The position numbers and the translations under genes are program-made. From a virus: a DNA stretch of 45,702 nucleotides. Location: IMG/VR virus record IMGVR_UViG_3300035670_000384, positions 1-45,702 of that record; one strand, written 5' to 3'. Shown piece by piece: positions 21,638 through 30,712 of the stretch (position 1 is the first letter of the stretch; each line of letters starts with the position of its first letter). The notes beneath the pieces were generated by a model. The model was not told the DNA's origin. It worked only from the letters and a program-made list of their open reading frames with translations, and ran no database searches.

Positions 21638-22513
21638 TCACCCCCTATATTTGATCGTTAAATACTCTACGATAGATAGTTCTTTAATCGGTTTTTTCAG
21701 TTTTTCAATCTTTTCTTTTAGCTTGGGTAATTCCTGTACCTGATCGGATAGCTCTAATTTTTCATTTTTTAAATCAATATTTCTAACTTTTAACTCGGAA
21801 ATTTCCTGTTCTGCTTTCTCGATTATGGTACTTAGTTTCTTGGTAGCCTCTATATGCGCTACATTAGTTTCTTGTAATGTGTTTTGGAGTCTTTGTATAT
21901 CATCGGCTTTAGCAGTCATGTCTTTTTCGTATTTTTCTTCAAGTGCATCGTGCTGATCTCGCCATCTGTTTCGGGATTCCCTCATATCATCTAGTTCTTT
22001 TTCTGTATCATCCAGCATTTTATTTAACACACTAATAGTTTTTTCATAATCATTTGCCGGGGATAATATATCATCTACCCACTCTATCTGATCGCCTAGC
22101 GGGTCTATATATCCTGCATATCCGTTTGACCTATCTCTTGGTATTGGAAACACACCAAAATGCAAATGAGGTCCTGTAGAATTGCCTGTATTACCTGAAT
22201 ATCCCAATAGCTGACCGTCATCTACATAGTCTCCCGCTTTTAACGATGATAGCTCCCGCATATGTCCATAAATAACACCACAATAATCATTTTCTATCTT
22301 AATATAGTTGCCGTACCCCCCAGCATCATAAATAACTTCTATGACTTTTCCATTAATTGCTGAATATAGTTTTGTGCCTATAGGGATACCGTAGTCAATA
22401 CCATTATGTCCTTTTAATCCAAATCTTGCATATGCATCAGGATTCTCACCAAATTTTTGTGTTAATACGCCATTGCCCTCAAAAAGATTTCTTCGTAATG
22501 TAATTTTATTCAT
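21638..22513 (-). CDS. M23/LytM-family endolysin
   Basis: 291 aa. Residues about 10-125 carry a zinc metallopeptidase domain: HNGIDYG (first His and Asp ligands), GHMRELSSLKAGDYV and HLHFG (final ligands). It cuts peptide cross-links in peptidoglycan. Residues about 150-280 form a long coiled coil, an unusual extension that may mediate oligomerisation or wall retention. No signal peptide, so holin-dependent export or virion use is expected. No Shine-Dalgarno; a weak TTAGAA-17-TTAAAT promoter would place +1 at the ATG. Confidence 0.85.
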   Translation of the reverse strand: MNKITLRRNLFEGNGVLTQKFGENPDAYARFGLKGHNGIDYGIPIGTKLYSAINGKVIEVIYDAGGYGNYIKIENDYCGVIYGHMRELSSLKAGDYVDDGQLLGYSGNTGNSTGPHLHFGVFPIPRDRSNGYAGYIDPLGDQIEWVDDILSPANDYEKTISVLNKMLDDTEKELDDMRESRNRWRDQHDALEEKYEKDMTAKADDIQRLQNTLQETNVAHIEATKKLSTIIEKAEQEISELKVRNIDLKNEKLELSDQVQELPKLKEKIEKLKKPIKELSIVEYLTIKYRG

Positions 22514-22562
22514 GGTAAAAATTTAACAATTAAAAGTCTTATTTTCTAAGATGATTTTTTGC

Positions 22563-22862
22563 TTATTTCTCAACAAGCCTGTCAATTTTATTCTCTAGTC
22601 TATCGAGTCTGTTGCAGATATTGTCCACAAACATTGTAAATTCGTTATGATCTACTTTCTTGTCTGCCATGTCCTCAAGTGCCTCTACCCTAGTTCTATT
22701 TAGTTGTATATCACTCGCAATAGGCTCAAGTTTAGAAGCAATCCCAAAATTAAGCACACCAATAAGTAAATTACCAAGCGTAACAATAAGCATGACAACC
22801 CCCGATAAGGACTTGATCTTAGATTCCAAAGACATTTCGTTAACTTTTTTAATTTTGTCCAT
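22563..22862 (-). CDS. XhlA/holin-associated-like membrane protein (99 aa)
   Basis: One membrane helix (about residues 20-42, VVMLIVTLGNLLIGVLNF) followed by a coiled coil ending in NRLDRLENKIDRLVEK. This arrangement resembles haemolysin XhlA-type proteins that accompany holins, in opposite order of helix and coil. Sits at the head of the lysis cassette, after a tail fibre gene. Confidence 0.5.
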   Translation of the reverse strand: MDKIKKVNEMSLESKIKSLSGVVMLIVTLGNLLIGVLNFGIASKLEPIASDIQLNRTRVEALEDMADKKVDHNEFTMFVDNICNRLDRLENKIDRLVEK

Positions 22863-22888
22863 AGCATTTAATCATCTATCTTATTGTG

Positions 22889-24079
22889 TTAAGCGCCGAC
22901 TAGTATTAAATAACTTACAGTTCTGGCCGCACCTATTCTATTTTCAAAATATATTTTTCCATCAGTATGTGTACTTACTGTAAATTTACCATCAGAGCCA
23001 GTTGTTCCTGCTAACGCACCTGTAGTAACTTCTACTGCTGAGTCTGCGGATACAATGTTAATCCAAGAAGTAGCCGCAGCCCTAAATTCTATTAAACCAT
23101 AGGCACTATCATGTGAAGATGAACGGAATAACAAAAATCCAGATGGACTTACAGGAGTAATAGATGTTGCCTCATTGTCAGCAATAGAACCCAAAGACCC
23201 ACCAATTAAACTACCAAGCCCTATAGTTATATTATAGTCTTTTAATAAGATACCATCTATTGTTACACCAGAATCGGCTGTTGTTTCAGCTATAGTATTA
23301 GTAGCAATGGTAGAACCACTTAATGCTGTGAGTGTATTAGCTGTTATTTGAAAATCATCTGCACCAGAAACCTTAACATCTATCTGATCGTCCGTATCTG
23401 CTGTAATAGAAGTATCAGCATCAGCATCTAAAATTAATTCCGTTCCGTTCATATCTACATTACTACCTGTCTGAACTTCAAGAGTATTAGCTTTAAATAC
23501 AAAATCATCTGCACCAGCTATCGCTATATCTATTTGATCGTCTGTATCTGCCGTTATTGTTGTATCTGCATCTGCATCCAATATTAAAGGAACTCCATTT
23601 AAATCAAGACTTGTTGCCGCAACACCACTTGTGATAGTTGGGCTGGTTAAGGTTTTATTAGTTAAGGTTTGTTCTGTTGATAAATCCGCCACCGCCGTAG
23701 TATCGTGTGTGCCATCTGCATTATGTTCAGTTTCAAAAGTAGTCTTTATTGATCTACCCCATAAAACATCAGGCAGAAATTCTACTATCGCACCAACAGC
23801 ATGCTCTTGATCTGTACCGCTTGCATCTGCATTTTTTGTTACGCCGGTTAAGCCTGTACCGGATATTCCTGTAAATGTACAATATTCTCTTTTAGTAGGG
23901 GTTGCTGTGTTATTGCTATCTACCCTATCGACTACGAATACACCGGGATTTGTTGCAGAAACTCCGGCAAGTTGTGTTGATAAATCATCTGCTAAAGTTG
24001 CACTAGAAGCACCGGCGGCTAGGGTAGCATCTAGGGTTGTTTGTATTGCATTTTTTGTCGGTACGATATATATTCCCAT
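22889..24079 (-). CDS. Repetitive tail/fibre protein
   Basis: 396 aa. Two near-identical blocks of about 48 residues with LILDADADT.ITADTDDQID and GADDF, a motif found in fibre-like virion proteins of environmental phages, lie at about residues 150-245. The N-terminus resembles adhesion/virion-attachment modules, the C-terminus is a compact beta-rich end. Expressed from its own phage-type promoter with +1 on the ATG. Probably a second receptor-contact or baseplate fibre. Confidence 0.65.
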   Translation of the reverse strand: MGIYIVPTKNAIQTTLDATLAAGASSATLADDLSTQLAGVSATNPGVFVVDRVDSNNTATPTKREYCTFTGISGTGLTGVTKNADASGTDQEHAVGAIVEFLPDVLWGRSIKTTFETEHNADGTHDTTAVADLSTEQTLTNKTLTSPTITSGVAATSLDLNGVPLILDADADTTITADTDDQIDIAIAGADDFVFKANTLEVQTGSNVDMNGTELILDADADTSITADTDDQIDVKVSGADDFQITANTLTALSGSTIATNTIAETTADSGVTIDGILLKDYNITIGLGSLIGGSLGSIADNEATSITPVSPSGFLLFRSSSHDSAYGLIEFRAAATSWINIVSADSAVEVTTGALAGTTGSDGKFTVSTHTDGKIYFENRIGAARTVSYLILVGA

Positions 24080-24085
24080 AATTAA

Positions 24086-24114
24086 TAACTAAAAAACTTA
24101 AATAAAAATTTCAA
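24086..24114 (-). promoter_or_regulatory. Phage-type late promoter before fibre gene
   Basis: TTGAAA (24109-24114), 17 bp, TAGTTA (24086-24091), then TTAATT-ATG; +1 at the ATG, 24079. The -35 box overlaps the last codons of the preceding gene. Confidence 0.7.
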
Positions 24115-26057
24115 ACTCTGGTGTCAGATGCTAGGCTACCCTCCTGTAATGGTTGTGCTTTAGCTTTCATACCTAAAAATTCCCAATCACTATTTGAGCC
24201 TGTGGAAACAACCTCTACTTGTAGAACTCTTGCCAGCTTAAATAACTGCGCCCATTTGATTTCTTCTTCACCTGAAATGCTTACTGTTCCGTCTGAATCT
24301 CCCCACTGAATACTACCCCACTGATCCATACCCCAACCTGAACCTCCTAATGCACCTGTAATAGCAAATGTTTTTTGAGTTACAGATAAACCGTTCCTAT
24401 CCTCTATTCTTATATTTACAGCTAAACTTCCCTGTACATTTCTAAAAAGAGTGGAAACTGATTTAAGCACTTTCATTACAGTCCAATCACCAAAGTCATC
24501 TTTTTTTGTTCTTAATATTTTATAAATAGCAGTACCGCTATCGTTATTTAGACTGTTGCTAAATTCCTTTACATAGCCGTTATCTGTTCCTGCCAACCAC
24601 TTTTCTACTCCTGTAGAATCATAATATTTTAACCATGCTGTAATTCCCCAAGGAGTTTTCCAAGGACCCATTATTGCTCCCCGTCTTTGAAAATCGTAAG
24701 TCATAGTTTCTTTTCTTGACGGAAAGGATACTATATACCTGTAATCTATGTATTCAGCCGATGCTTCTTGTAGATCGCTTACAGTTAATGACCTAAAATA
24801 CGGTCTTACTTTTACTGATAGTTCTTTTGTTCTTAATTGCTGTAGATATGCTTGTTCCTGACCCACTGTATGCAAGCCGTCAACTCCCAAAAAGAAAGTA
24901 TTATTATTTACATTTTTTATAGTCTTATGAGACGAGCAGCCTACCGGAGCTAACATTTGTGTTTGCGGATCAAGTATAAGATAGTTTCCTATAGTTACAC
25001 TTTTTAAAACAATTTGGTGGACACTTCTATTCATAAATACTAGAATAGAGGCGGGTACAGTTCCCCCTTGTGTCTGCGATCCGGCTATCCCAAGACCTGT
25101 AATTTCATCACCTGCATCGGGAGCAATCCTTACATAACCACCACCATCTGCCCAATGAAATCTATCCTGATATGGATATCTTCCTGATATATATACTATG
25201 GTTGGATCACTGGCTATGCCTGCTATTATTAGCCTATCGTCAAAGCGCATGATATACTTTGCATTTAATCCTGCCGTATTGTTTGAATTGGGCGGAAATT
25301 TAATATCGCTTTGCGGAGTACCATAATCTATAAATTCTGTAGTATCAGGCCCTACTGTGCCTATAAATGTTTCGTTACCGGGCGATCCTCTGTATATGTT
25401 ATAACCACCACTTGCTGCTGTAACCTTTGCCCATGATACATTAATTGATGTATCGTCTAAGTTTTGAGGCAGACTAGCATAGGAAACTGCTGTTGATCCC
25501 GTAGTTTCTGCAATTAGATTTTTTGCTGTTATTCTCCATGAATATGTATTTATTCCTGTAGCACCTGATATATTAGATACTGCCACACTTGTAGGTACTG
25601 GCACTGTTGCATAGGTTAGAAGATTTGTGCCATCATACTTGACCATTGGGCCATTACCGCCAACAACATAAGTGTTAAGTCCTAGTTGTGCAGAATTGGC
25701 AGTATAGCCGGAAGCAAAAGATGCACCTGTTATTTGAGAATAACTTGCACCCGATTTAGTAACCATATACCCATCGTCAGTAATGGCTAATATGTTATTC
25801 ACTGAATTGGTGGAATCTTTAAAAAAATCAAGTAATCTAACATATCCTGAACCTGCCCAAAAGTAGTCTTGTGATCCGGGTCTACCTGTAGGTACTCCTC
25901 TACCGGCAAGTATGAGATTATCTGCTTGTGCTAATTCGTTTGGTTTTAATTCAGTAGGTCTAAATATTGTATTTAGTCCGCCTGAAAAATCATCGTACTC
26001 GATTAACCTATCTTTATTTGCCTTAAATTCCTTTACTCCGCCACCCAGTATTGGCAT
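24111..26057 (-). CDS. Tail nozzle / stabilisation-type protein with Fn3-like domain
   Basis: 648 aa. The start (YDDFSGGLNTIFRPTELKPNELAQADNLIL) is typical of podovirus tail nozzle/stabilisation proteins that thread DNA through the tail end. Residues about 150-260 look like a fibronectin type III domain (INTYSWRITAKN ... GYNIYRGSPGNETFIGTV). The rest is beta-rich with propeller-like repeats. Follows the 217-aa gene by 3 nt. Confidence 0.65.
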   Translation of the reverse strand: MPILGGGVKEFKANKDRLIEYDDFSGGLNTIFRPTELKPNELAQADNLILAGRGVPTGRPGSQDYFWAGSGYVRLLDFFKDSTNSVNNILAITDDGYMVTKSGASYSQITGASFASGYTANSAQLGLNTYVVGGNGPMVKYDGTNLLTYATVPVPTSVAVSNISGATGINTYSWRITAKNLIAETTGSTAVSYASLPQNLDDTSINVSWAKVTAASGGYNIYRGSPGNETFIGTVGPDTTEFIDYGTPQSDIKFPPNSNNTAGLNAKYIMRFDDRLIIAGIASDPTIVYISGRYPYQDRFHWADGGGYVRIAPDAGDEITGLGIAGSQTQGGTVPASILVFMNRSVHQIVLKSVTIGNYLILDPQTQMLAPVGCSSHKTIKNVNNNTFFLGVDGLHTVGQEQAYLQQLRTKELSVKVRPYFRSLTVSDLQEASAEYIDYRYIVSFPSRKETMTYDFQRRGAIMGPWKTPWGITAWLKYYDSTGVEKWLAGTDNGYVKEFSNSLNNDSGTAIYKILRTKKDDFGDWTVMKVLKSVSTLFRNVQGSLAVNIRIEDRNGLSVTQKTFAITGALGGSGWGMDQWGSIQWGDSDGTVSISGEEEIKWAQLFKLARVLQVEVVSTGSNSDWEFLGMKAKAQPLQEGSLASDTRV

Positions 26058-26060
26058 AGG

Positions 26061-26714
26061 TTAATCCCTCCCAATAATAAATGTTGATGACCTTGGAAGT
26101 CTATTTATCATGCCCTTATTTCTTGCGTTTTGATTTTCCATCATATTCGCAAGAAGTGTCCTAGCATCATCTTTCGCATAAGGAAATCTTGCATCAGACC
26201 TAGCCTCTAATTCTTGTGCTATAACATCTTGCACAAGATATTGGGGATCGGGTATTTCAACATAATCTGTTAATGTAGCAAGACTTGATGGTGTTGCTTG
26301 TATATCCATTACCAAAGATGCACCGGATGGCAGACCTCTAGGTATTATTAGGTAGTAACCATTAGCGGGATTGCCATCAATGTAAGCTACATTTTCATTG
26401 TATGCATCTATTTTAAAACGATCATCCTTTGGTATTATCTTATATTCCGTAGGAGGTGTATTTTCATAATGATACAAAGCACTCATTGGTTTTTTAAACC
26501 TTGTAGATAGTGCTAGGGTTACTGTAGATGCGTAAGATGCAATAAATGTGTAAGTAATATTCAGCTCATCCCAATCATTTGTTCTTGCCCATTTTTGCAA
26601 TGATCTATTTGTATAGTTTATTCTGGTTGTTAAATCAGAACCGGTTGGAGTTGCAGTATCTTTATCTACATAACCACCAACATCTTTTAGGATATCTTCA
26701 AGTGAAACTTGCAT
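26061..26714 (-). CDS. Head-tail/tail tube adaptor candidate
   Basis: 217 aa, start MQVSLEDILKDVGGYVDKDT followed by SLQKWARTNDWDEL and a beta-rich body, in line with gp11-type tubular adaptor proteins which precede the nozzle gene in podoviruses. Placement (directly before the nozzle protein) is the main evidence. Its promoter puts +1 at the ATG. Confidence 0.55.
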   Translation of the reverse strand: MQVSLEDILKDVGGYVDKDTATPTGSDLTTRINYTNRSLQKWARTNDWDELNITYTFIASYASTVTLALSTRFKKPMSALYHYENTPPTEYKIIPKDDRFKIDAYNENVAYIDGNPANGYYLIIPRGLPSGASLVMDIQATPSSLATLTDYVEIPDPQYLVQDVIAQELEARSDARFPYAKDDARTLLANMMENQNARNKGMINRLPRSSTFIIGRD

Positions 26715-26720
26715 AACTAA

Positions 26721-26749
26721 TAACTAAAAAAATCAATAAAATATTTCAA
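26721..26749 (-). promoter_or_regulatory. Phage-type late promoter before tail adaptor
   Basis: TTGAAA (26744-26749), 17 bp, TAGTTA (26721-26726), then TTAGTT-ATG; +1 at the ATG, 26714. Its -35 box overlaps the stop of the tail fibre gene. Confidence 0.7.
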
Positions 26750-29700
26750 ATCAGGGTGTAATGCTTCCCGGTTAGTCTTAGTGCAAGTTCACCATCTACA
26801 TAAATAAACTTAGATGGAAAGTCATTTACTAAGGCATAGCAAGTTACGGTTTTAGGTGTAAGTGCTATTTGAAGTGGGGATAGTCTTGCTGTATGAGTAT
26901 TACCAGCAATAGCAGTTACCTCTGGTACAGTTAAGGTTGTAGTTAGTGGTGCTACGGATGCAGTACCTACTTGGATATATGTAGCAGTTACAGCAGTAGA
27001 GGTAATATTTACTGCTAGGGGACTTACCGTAGCTGTGCCTACCTGCACATAAGTTGCTGTTACAGATACGGTGGTTATATTTATTACTAATGGAGATACA
27101 GCTGCTACTACACCCGATTGACTTGTTGCAGTAACTTCTGGCTGGGTAAGCGTCATTGTAGCAGGACTTACAGCTGCAGTACCGATCTGTATATAAGTTG
27201 CCGTAACCTCTGGTTGAGTTAAGGTTGTAGTTAGTGGTGCTACTACTGCACTATCTACTTCTAGGTAAGTTGCAGTTACTTCGGGGTTAGTAGTAGTTGT
27301 AGCAATGGGAGATACAGTTGCCGATCTAACCTCTGCATGAGTAGCAGTTACCTCTACTTGTGTTAGCGTGGTTGTAAGTGGTGCTACTGTGGCTGTGCCT
27401 ACCTGAATGTATGTTGCTGTTACTTCAACTGCTGTAAGAGTTAAAGTTACAGGGGAAACTGTTGCTGTACCGCCAGCTAGATGAGTAGCAGTAACCTCTG
27501 GTTGTGCTAGGGTTAATGCTAATGGGCTAACACTTGCAGTACCAACTTGAATATAGGTAGCTGTAACCTCTGGAATAGTAGCTGTTAATCCTAAAGGTGC
27601 TACTGTTGCAGTATCAACATTTATAAATGTAGCGGTTGTAGTGGTTGGAGTTAATGTTAATGCTAGTGGACTTACTGTTGCTGTACTAGCTGTTGCAGAT
27701 GTAGCTGTTACTTCGGGCTGTGTTAAAGTCATTCCTACAGGACTTACACTTGCTGTACCGATCTGTATGTATGTAGCAGTAACTTCTGGAATTGTTGCTG
27801 TAACGCTAAGTGGAGATACCGTAGCACTATCTACCTCTAAGTATGTAGCTGTTACTGCTGGTGGAGTAAGAGTTGTTGTTATAGGTGCAACTGTAGCTGT
27901 TTTGACAATAGCATAGGTAGCCGTTACCTCTGGTTGTGATAGATTAACAACAAGCGGTGCTACACTAGCTGTATTGACCTGCACATATGTAGCTGTGGTT
28001 GCTGTAGGTGTTAGTGTTGTAGTAACAGGGCTGACTGTAGCTGAATCTACCTCTAAGTATGTGGCAGTTGTAGTTGTGGGCGTAAGTTCTATGCCCAATG
28101 GGGATACTGTTGCTGTTGAACTTCCTGCTGTAACACTAAAACTATAAGTTGAACTCCAATCTCCCCAATTATTAGAACCCGTTGTATCTTTACCCCTTAC
28201 ACGCCAATAATATGTTCCTGCGGATAAAGCTGATTGAACTGTGTATTTTATTTGGTCGCCCGAATCAAAAGGGTCTGTGTCTCCACCATCTGTTACATCT
28301 GTAAATCCTGCATCTGCGGAAGATAGCCCCTTTGTCATGGGATTAACTGTAAGCCTACGGGTATAAGCAGAGCCATATCTTGTATAGATAATATGGCTAC
28401 CATTAGAGGACACCGTCACGCCTGTAATATTATAACCACTTCCGATGGTTATTGTAGATAAATAACTGCCTGTTGATATATCCCATGCAGTACTTAAAAC
28501 ATAATTTTTAATTACACCATCGGCATATAAACATACATAACATACTGTACCATCAGAATTAAAACCTATACCATGTAAACCATTAACAGCAGCTACATCT
28601 AGGCTTTTAGAAGCGTAACTAGCTGTGGAAATATCCCAAGCTGTTGAAAGCGTATATTGAAAGATAACATCACCATCCCTAGCAGCCACATAACATTTAG
28701 TCCCGTCTGATGAAAAAGCTAATCCTGTCGTATATAAATCAAGGGTTTGGGTAGATGTAGAATAAGACTTTGAAGCATAACTACCTGTTGATAAATCCCA
28801 AGCTGTGCCTAATGTATATTGAAAAACAGTTTCGTTGGGTGTGTCTAAAACATAGAACTTAGTTCCATCTGAAGATATACTACAACCCGTAGTACTTGTG
28901 GTTTGCGATAAAGCGGATAGTGTTTTATCTGTATAACTAGCGGAAGTCAAATCATACGCAGTATTCAAATTAAATTGATACACAAGTGCCGAACCCGTTA
29001 TAAGATACAATTTCAAGCCACTATCCCCAAAACACAAATCGTGTATAGTTGTCGCTGATATAATAGATACTTCTTGGTCTTCTACTACCTCGCTTAAATC
29101 ATGCTTATTAGTAGTAGTAAAATCACTTCCCTCGTCTATTTGTACCTCATAAGTAATCGGGCTTGTTCCTTCTGGGTCTGTACCTGTAAAAGTTAAATCA
29201 GGTGTGGTATCAGAGGTTGTACCTGAATCATCAGGGCTGTTTAATGCAACTGAAACCGCCTGATTATAAGTACCATTTATTTCCACTTCGTCTACTGACC
29301 ATACCGAACCATCTGCCGCTTTGTTTGCTGCATGAACAGTTTTTATGGCTAAAACCGCATTATCCCAATCCTCTTTTGTTGCAGTAGTTGAAACCCCTGT
29401 AAATGAAGTGTTACCCTTATTCGTGATTGCAATATTGGCAGTAGTTGAAACCACTAGCATCTCATCTGTTAAGGCTGTAGTTCTGTCTGATTTATAAACC
29501 CTTACATATAAGGTTTCCGTATCACCCGAAAGGTTTTCTATCTTATAACGGATATTATAAGTAAGGGTTGTCATTGCACCTAAATCGGAGTTGACATTAG
29601 TTATATTATAAAAAGCTGTACCCGAAGAATTAGCACCAAAGACCAAAAAAGCTCCATCAGGCGAGGCGACTGTATTATCTATATTTCCAACTGTGGTAGT

Positions 29701-29763
29701 AGTGGGTGCTGTACCCGAATAGGTTATATATGAGGTTGGTACTAGGGTTGTTAATGTAGCCAT
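26746..29763 (-). CDS. Long tail fibre with propeller and 24-residue repeats
   Basis: 1005 aa from ATG 29763 after GAGGAGG (an in-frame start at 29787 would lack a ribosome site). N-terminal ~180 residues: a jelly-roll-like module (DNTVASPDGAFLVFGA...). Residues about 190-230: Ig-like (VALNSPDDSGTTSDTTPDLT). Residues about 250-480: repeated 'FSSDGTKCYV...TLSTAWDISTASY' blades, a beta-propeller. Then a second Ig-like unit, followed by about 18 tandem 24-residue repeats (ATVSPL..TLTQPEVTATY.QVGT), and a ~30-residue tip. Likely a receptor-contacting fibre whose length can change by repeat recombination. Confidence 0.75.
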   Translation of the reverse strand: MATLTTLVPTSYITYSGTAPTTTTVGNIDNTVASPDGAFLVFGANSSGTAFYNITNVNSDLGAMTTLTYNIRYKIENLSGDTETLYVRVYKSDRTTALTDEMLVVSTTANIAITNKGNTSFTGVSTTATKEDWDNAVLAIKTVHAANKAADGSVWSVDEVEINGTYNQAVSVALNSPDDSGTTSDTTPDLTFTGTDPEGTSPITYEVQIDEGSDFTTTNKHDLSEVVEDQEVSIISATTIHDLCFGDSGLKLYLITGSALVYQFNLNTAYDLTSASYTDKTLSALSQTTSTTGCSISSDGTKFYVLDTPNETVFQYTLGTAWDLSTGSYASKSYSTSTQTLDLYTTGLAFSSDGTKCYVAARDGDVIFQYTLSTAWDISTASYASKSLDVAAVNGLHGIGFNSDGTVCYVCLYADGVIKNYVLSTAWDISTGSYLSTITIGSGYNITGVTVSSNGSHIIYTRYGSAYTRRLTVNPMTKGLSSADAGFTDVTDGGDTDPFDSGDQIKYTVQSALSAGTYYWRVRGKDTTGSNNWGDWSSTYSFSVTAGSSTATVSPLGIELTPTTTTATYLEVDSATVSPVTTTLTPTATTATYVQVNTASVAPLVVNLSQPEVTATYAIVKTATVAPITTTLTPPAVTATYLEVDSATVSPLSVTATIPEVTATYIQIGTASVSPVGMTLTQPEVTATSATASTATVSPLALTLTPTTTTATFINVDTATVAPLGLTATIPEVTATYIQVGTASVSPLALTLAQPEVTATHLAGGTATVSPVTLTLTAVEVTATYIQVGTATVAPLTTTLTQVEVTATHAEVRSATVSPIATTTTNPEVTATYLEVDSAVVAPLTTTLTQPEVTATYIQIGTAAVSPATMTLTQPEVTATSQSGVVAAVSPLVINITTVSVTATYVQVGTATVSPLAVNITSTAVTATYIQVGTASVAPLTTTLTVPEVTAIAGNTHTARLSPLQIALTPKTVTCYALVNDFPSKFIYVDGELALRLTGKHYTLI
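26840..28115 (-). repeat. About 18 tandem 72-bp coding repeats in tail fibre
   Basis: Each 24-residue unit reads A-T/S-V-S/A-P-L ... V-T-A-T-Y ... V-G-T. Units are diverged at the DNA level, so expansion is not very recent, though blocks such as YIQVGT and YLEVDS recur nearly intact. Confidence 0.85.
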
Positions 29764-29999
29764 TATTCCTCCTCTAAATAAGGACAAATTTCGTATCTAA
29801 CACCATCAAAGGTCATATTTATACAACATTGCCCACACCTATTACATTCGCCTTTTCTTTCCTCGTTTTCAAAATAATAAGAACAAGTAGGCAAGGCTAT
29901 AAGTTGGCTAGGTATCTGCGGATGCGTTTTACAAATATCTGGTCTATTTTCGTAAATAGCACATCTATAAGTTTTACCCACTTCTATTTTATCTACCAT
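29763..29999 (-). CDS. YkgJ-like cysteine cluster protein, motifs in permuted order
   Basis: 78 aa with seven Cys. CAIYENRPDICKTHP (about residues 13-27) is the second motif of YkgJ-type zinc/iron-sulfur proteins, and CNRCGQCC (about 52-59) with a following CPYLEE is the first; in usual family members the CxxCGxCC part comes first. Preceded by GGGAGAT. It lies between structural genes, its stop touching the tail fibre's start. Metal binding is likely; the job is unknown. Confidence 0.6.
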   Translation of the reverse strand: MVDKIEVGKTYRCAIYENRPDICKTHPQIPSQLIALPTCSYYFENEERKGECNRCGQCCINMTFDGVRYEICPYLEEE

Positions 30000-30023
30000 T
30001 ATAAATCTCCCATATATCTAAAA

Positions 30024-30050
30024 GGCGGGCTGGAATTAACCCTACCCGCC
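30024..30050 (-). terminator. Terminator after 149-aa structural gene
   Basis: GGCGGG, 15-nt loop, CCCGCC, followed on the minus strand by TTTT. It would reduce read-through from the promoter at 31778-31806 into the cysteine-cluster and tail fibre genes. Confidence 0.65.
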
Positions 30051-30076
30051 CTAGAAAATAAACTAACCCAAACTAA

Positions 30077-30526
30077 CTAGGCTTGAGCTAGTTGCAGTAT
30101 TCCCTCTGCATCCCAAGGAACATCTACTTGCGTAGCTGTCGCTGGAATATCAGCAGAAAAATCAATGAACGCTAAGGGTAAATCATTAGCATTAGTACCA
30201 TCTACATACTTGTAGAGTAGTACTCCTTGATATGCCCTTGTTGCATCACCACCAAGACCTGTAAATGATATATTAGTAGCATCAAATTCTGCCCTATTGT
30301 TTCCATCATCTGCTGCTACAGCTTCATCAGCTAAAGCTACATCTGCGTAATCAGTTGCATCAGCTATATCTATAGTTGTATAGTCTGCCAGATCATTAAT
30401 AGCATCTACCTCTGTATCGCAGGTTGTGTTGGTCATGCAAAGTCTTGCTCTTATATCATCAGTGTCTAAGTCAATACCCCCGTTAAGAAGTCTGACTAAT
30501 GCTGAATTAGGTATTGCACTTGCCAT
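30077..30526 (-). CDS. Minor structural protein candidate (149 aa)
   Basis: Asp/Ala-rich, beta-looking protein (DTDDIRARLCMTNTTCDTE ... GVLLYKYVDGTNANDLPLAFIDF). This text is common for phage-particle proteins annotated as structural in environmental phages. AAGGA precedes the ATG. Position between the HNH gene and tail fibre fits a decoration or tail protein. Confidence 0.55.
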   Translation of the reverse strand: MASAIPNSALVRLLNGGIDLDTDDIRARLCMTNTTCDTEVDAINDLADYTTIDIADATDYADVALADEAVAADDGNNRAEFDATNISFTGLGGDATRAYQGVLLYKYVDGTNANDLPLAFIDFSADIPATATQVDVPWDAEGILQLAQA

Positions 30527-30562
30527 ATTTTTCCTTTCTTACTAGCTTTCCTAGTTAAAAAT

Positions 30563-30712
30563 TTATACATAACTTAAAGTTGCTCTGTTATCCCAAAGGT
30601 TAGCAACCTCATCCATAACTTCATTTCTATTAAAATCTGTCTCGCCCCAATGAATAATCATGTGGCAGTTATGACACACCATTACGCATTTTCGTAATTC
30701 GTTCTCCAGCCT
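30563..30712 (-). pseudogene. 3' part of HNH endonuclease after an in-frame TAG
   Basis: After TAG at 30713-30715 the same frame stays open for 49 codons to TAA at 30563 and supplies the missing half of the HNH site: KCVMVCHNCHMIIHWGE. So the gene is interrupted by one amber codon, not by a frameshift. TAG is a genuine stop elsewhere in this genome (17780). Confidence 0.7.
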
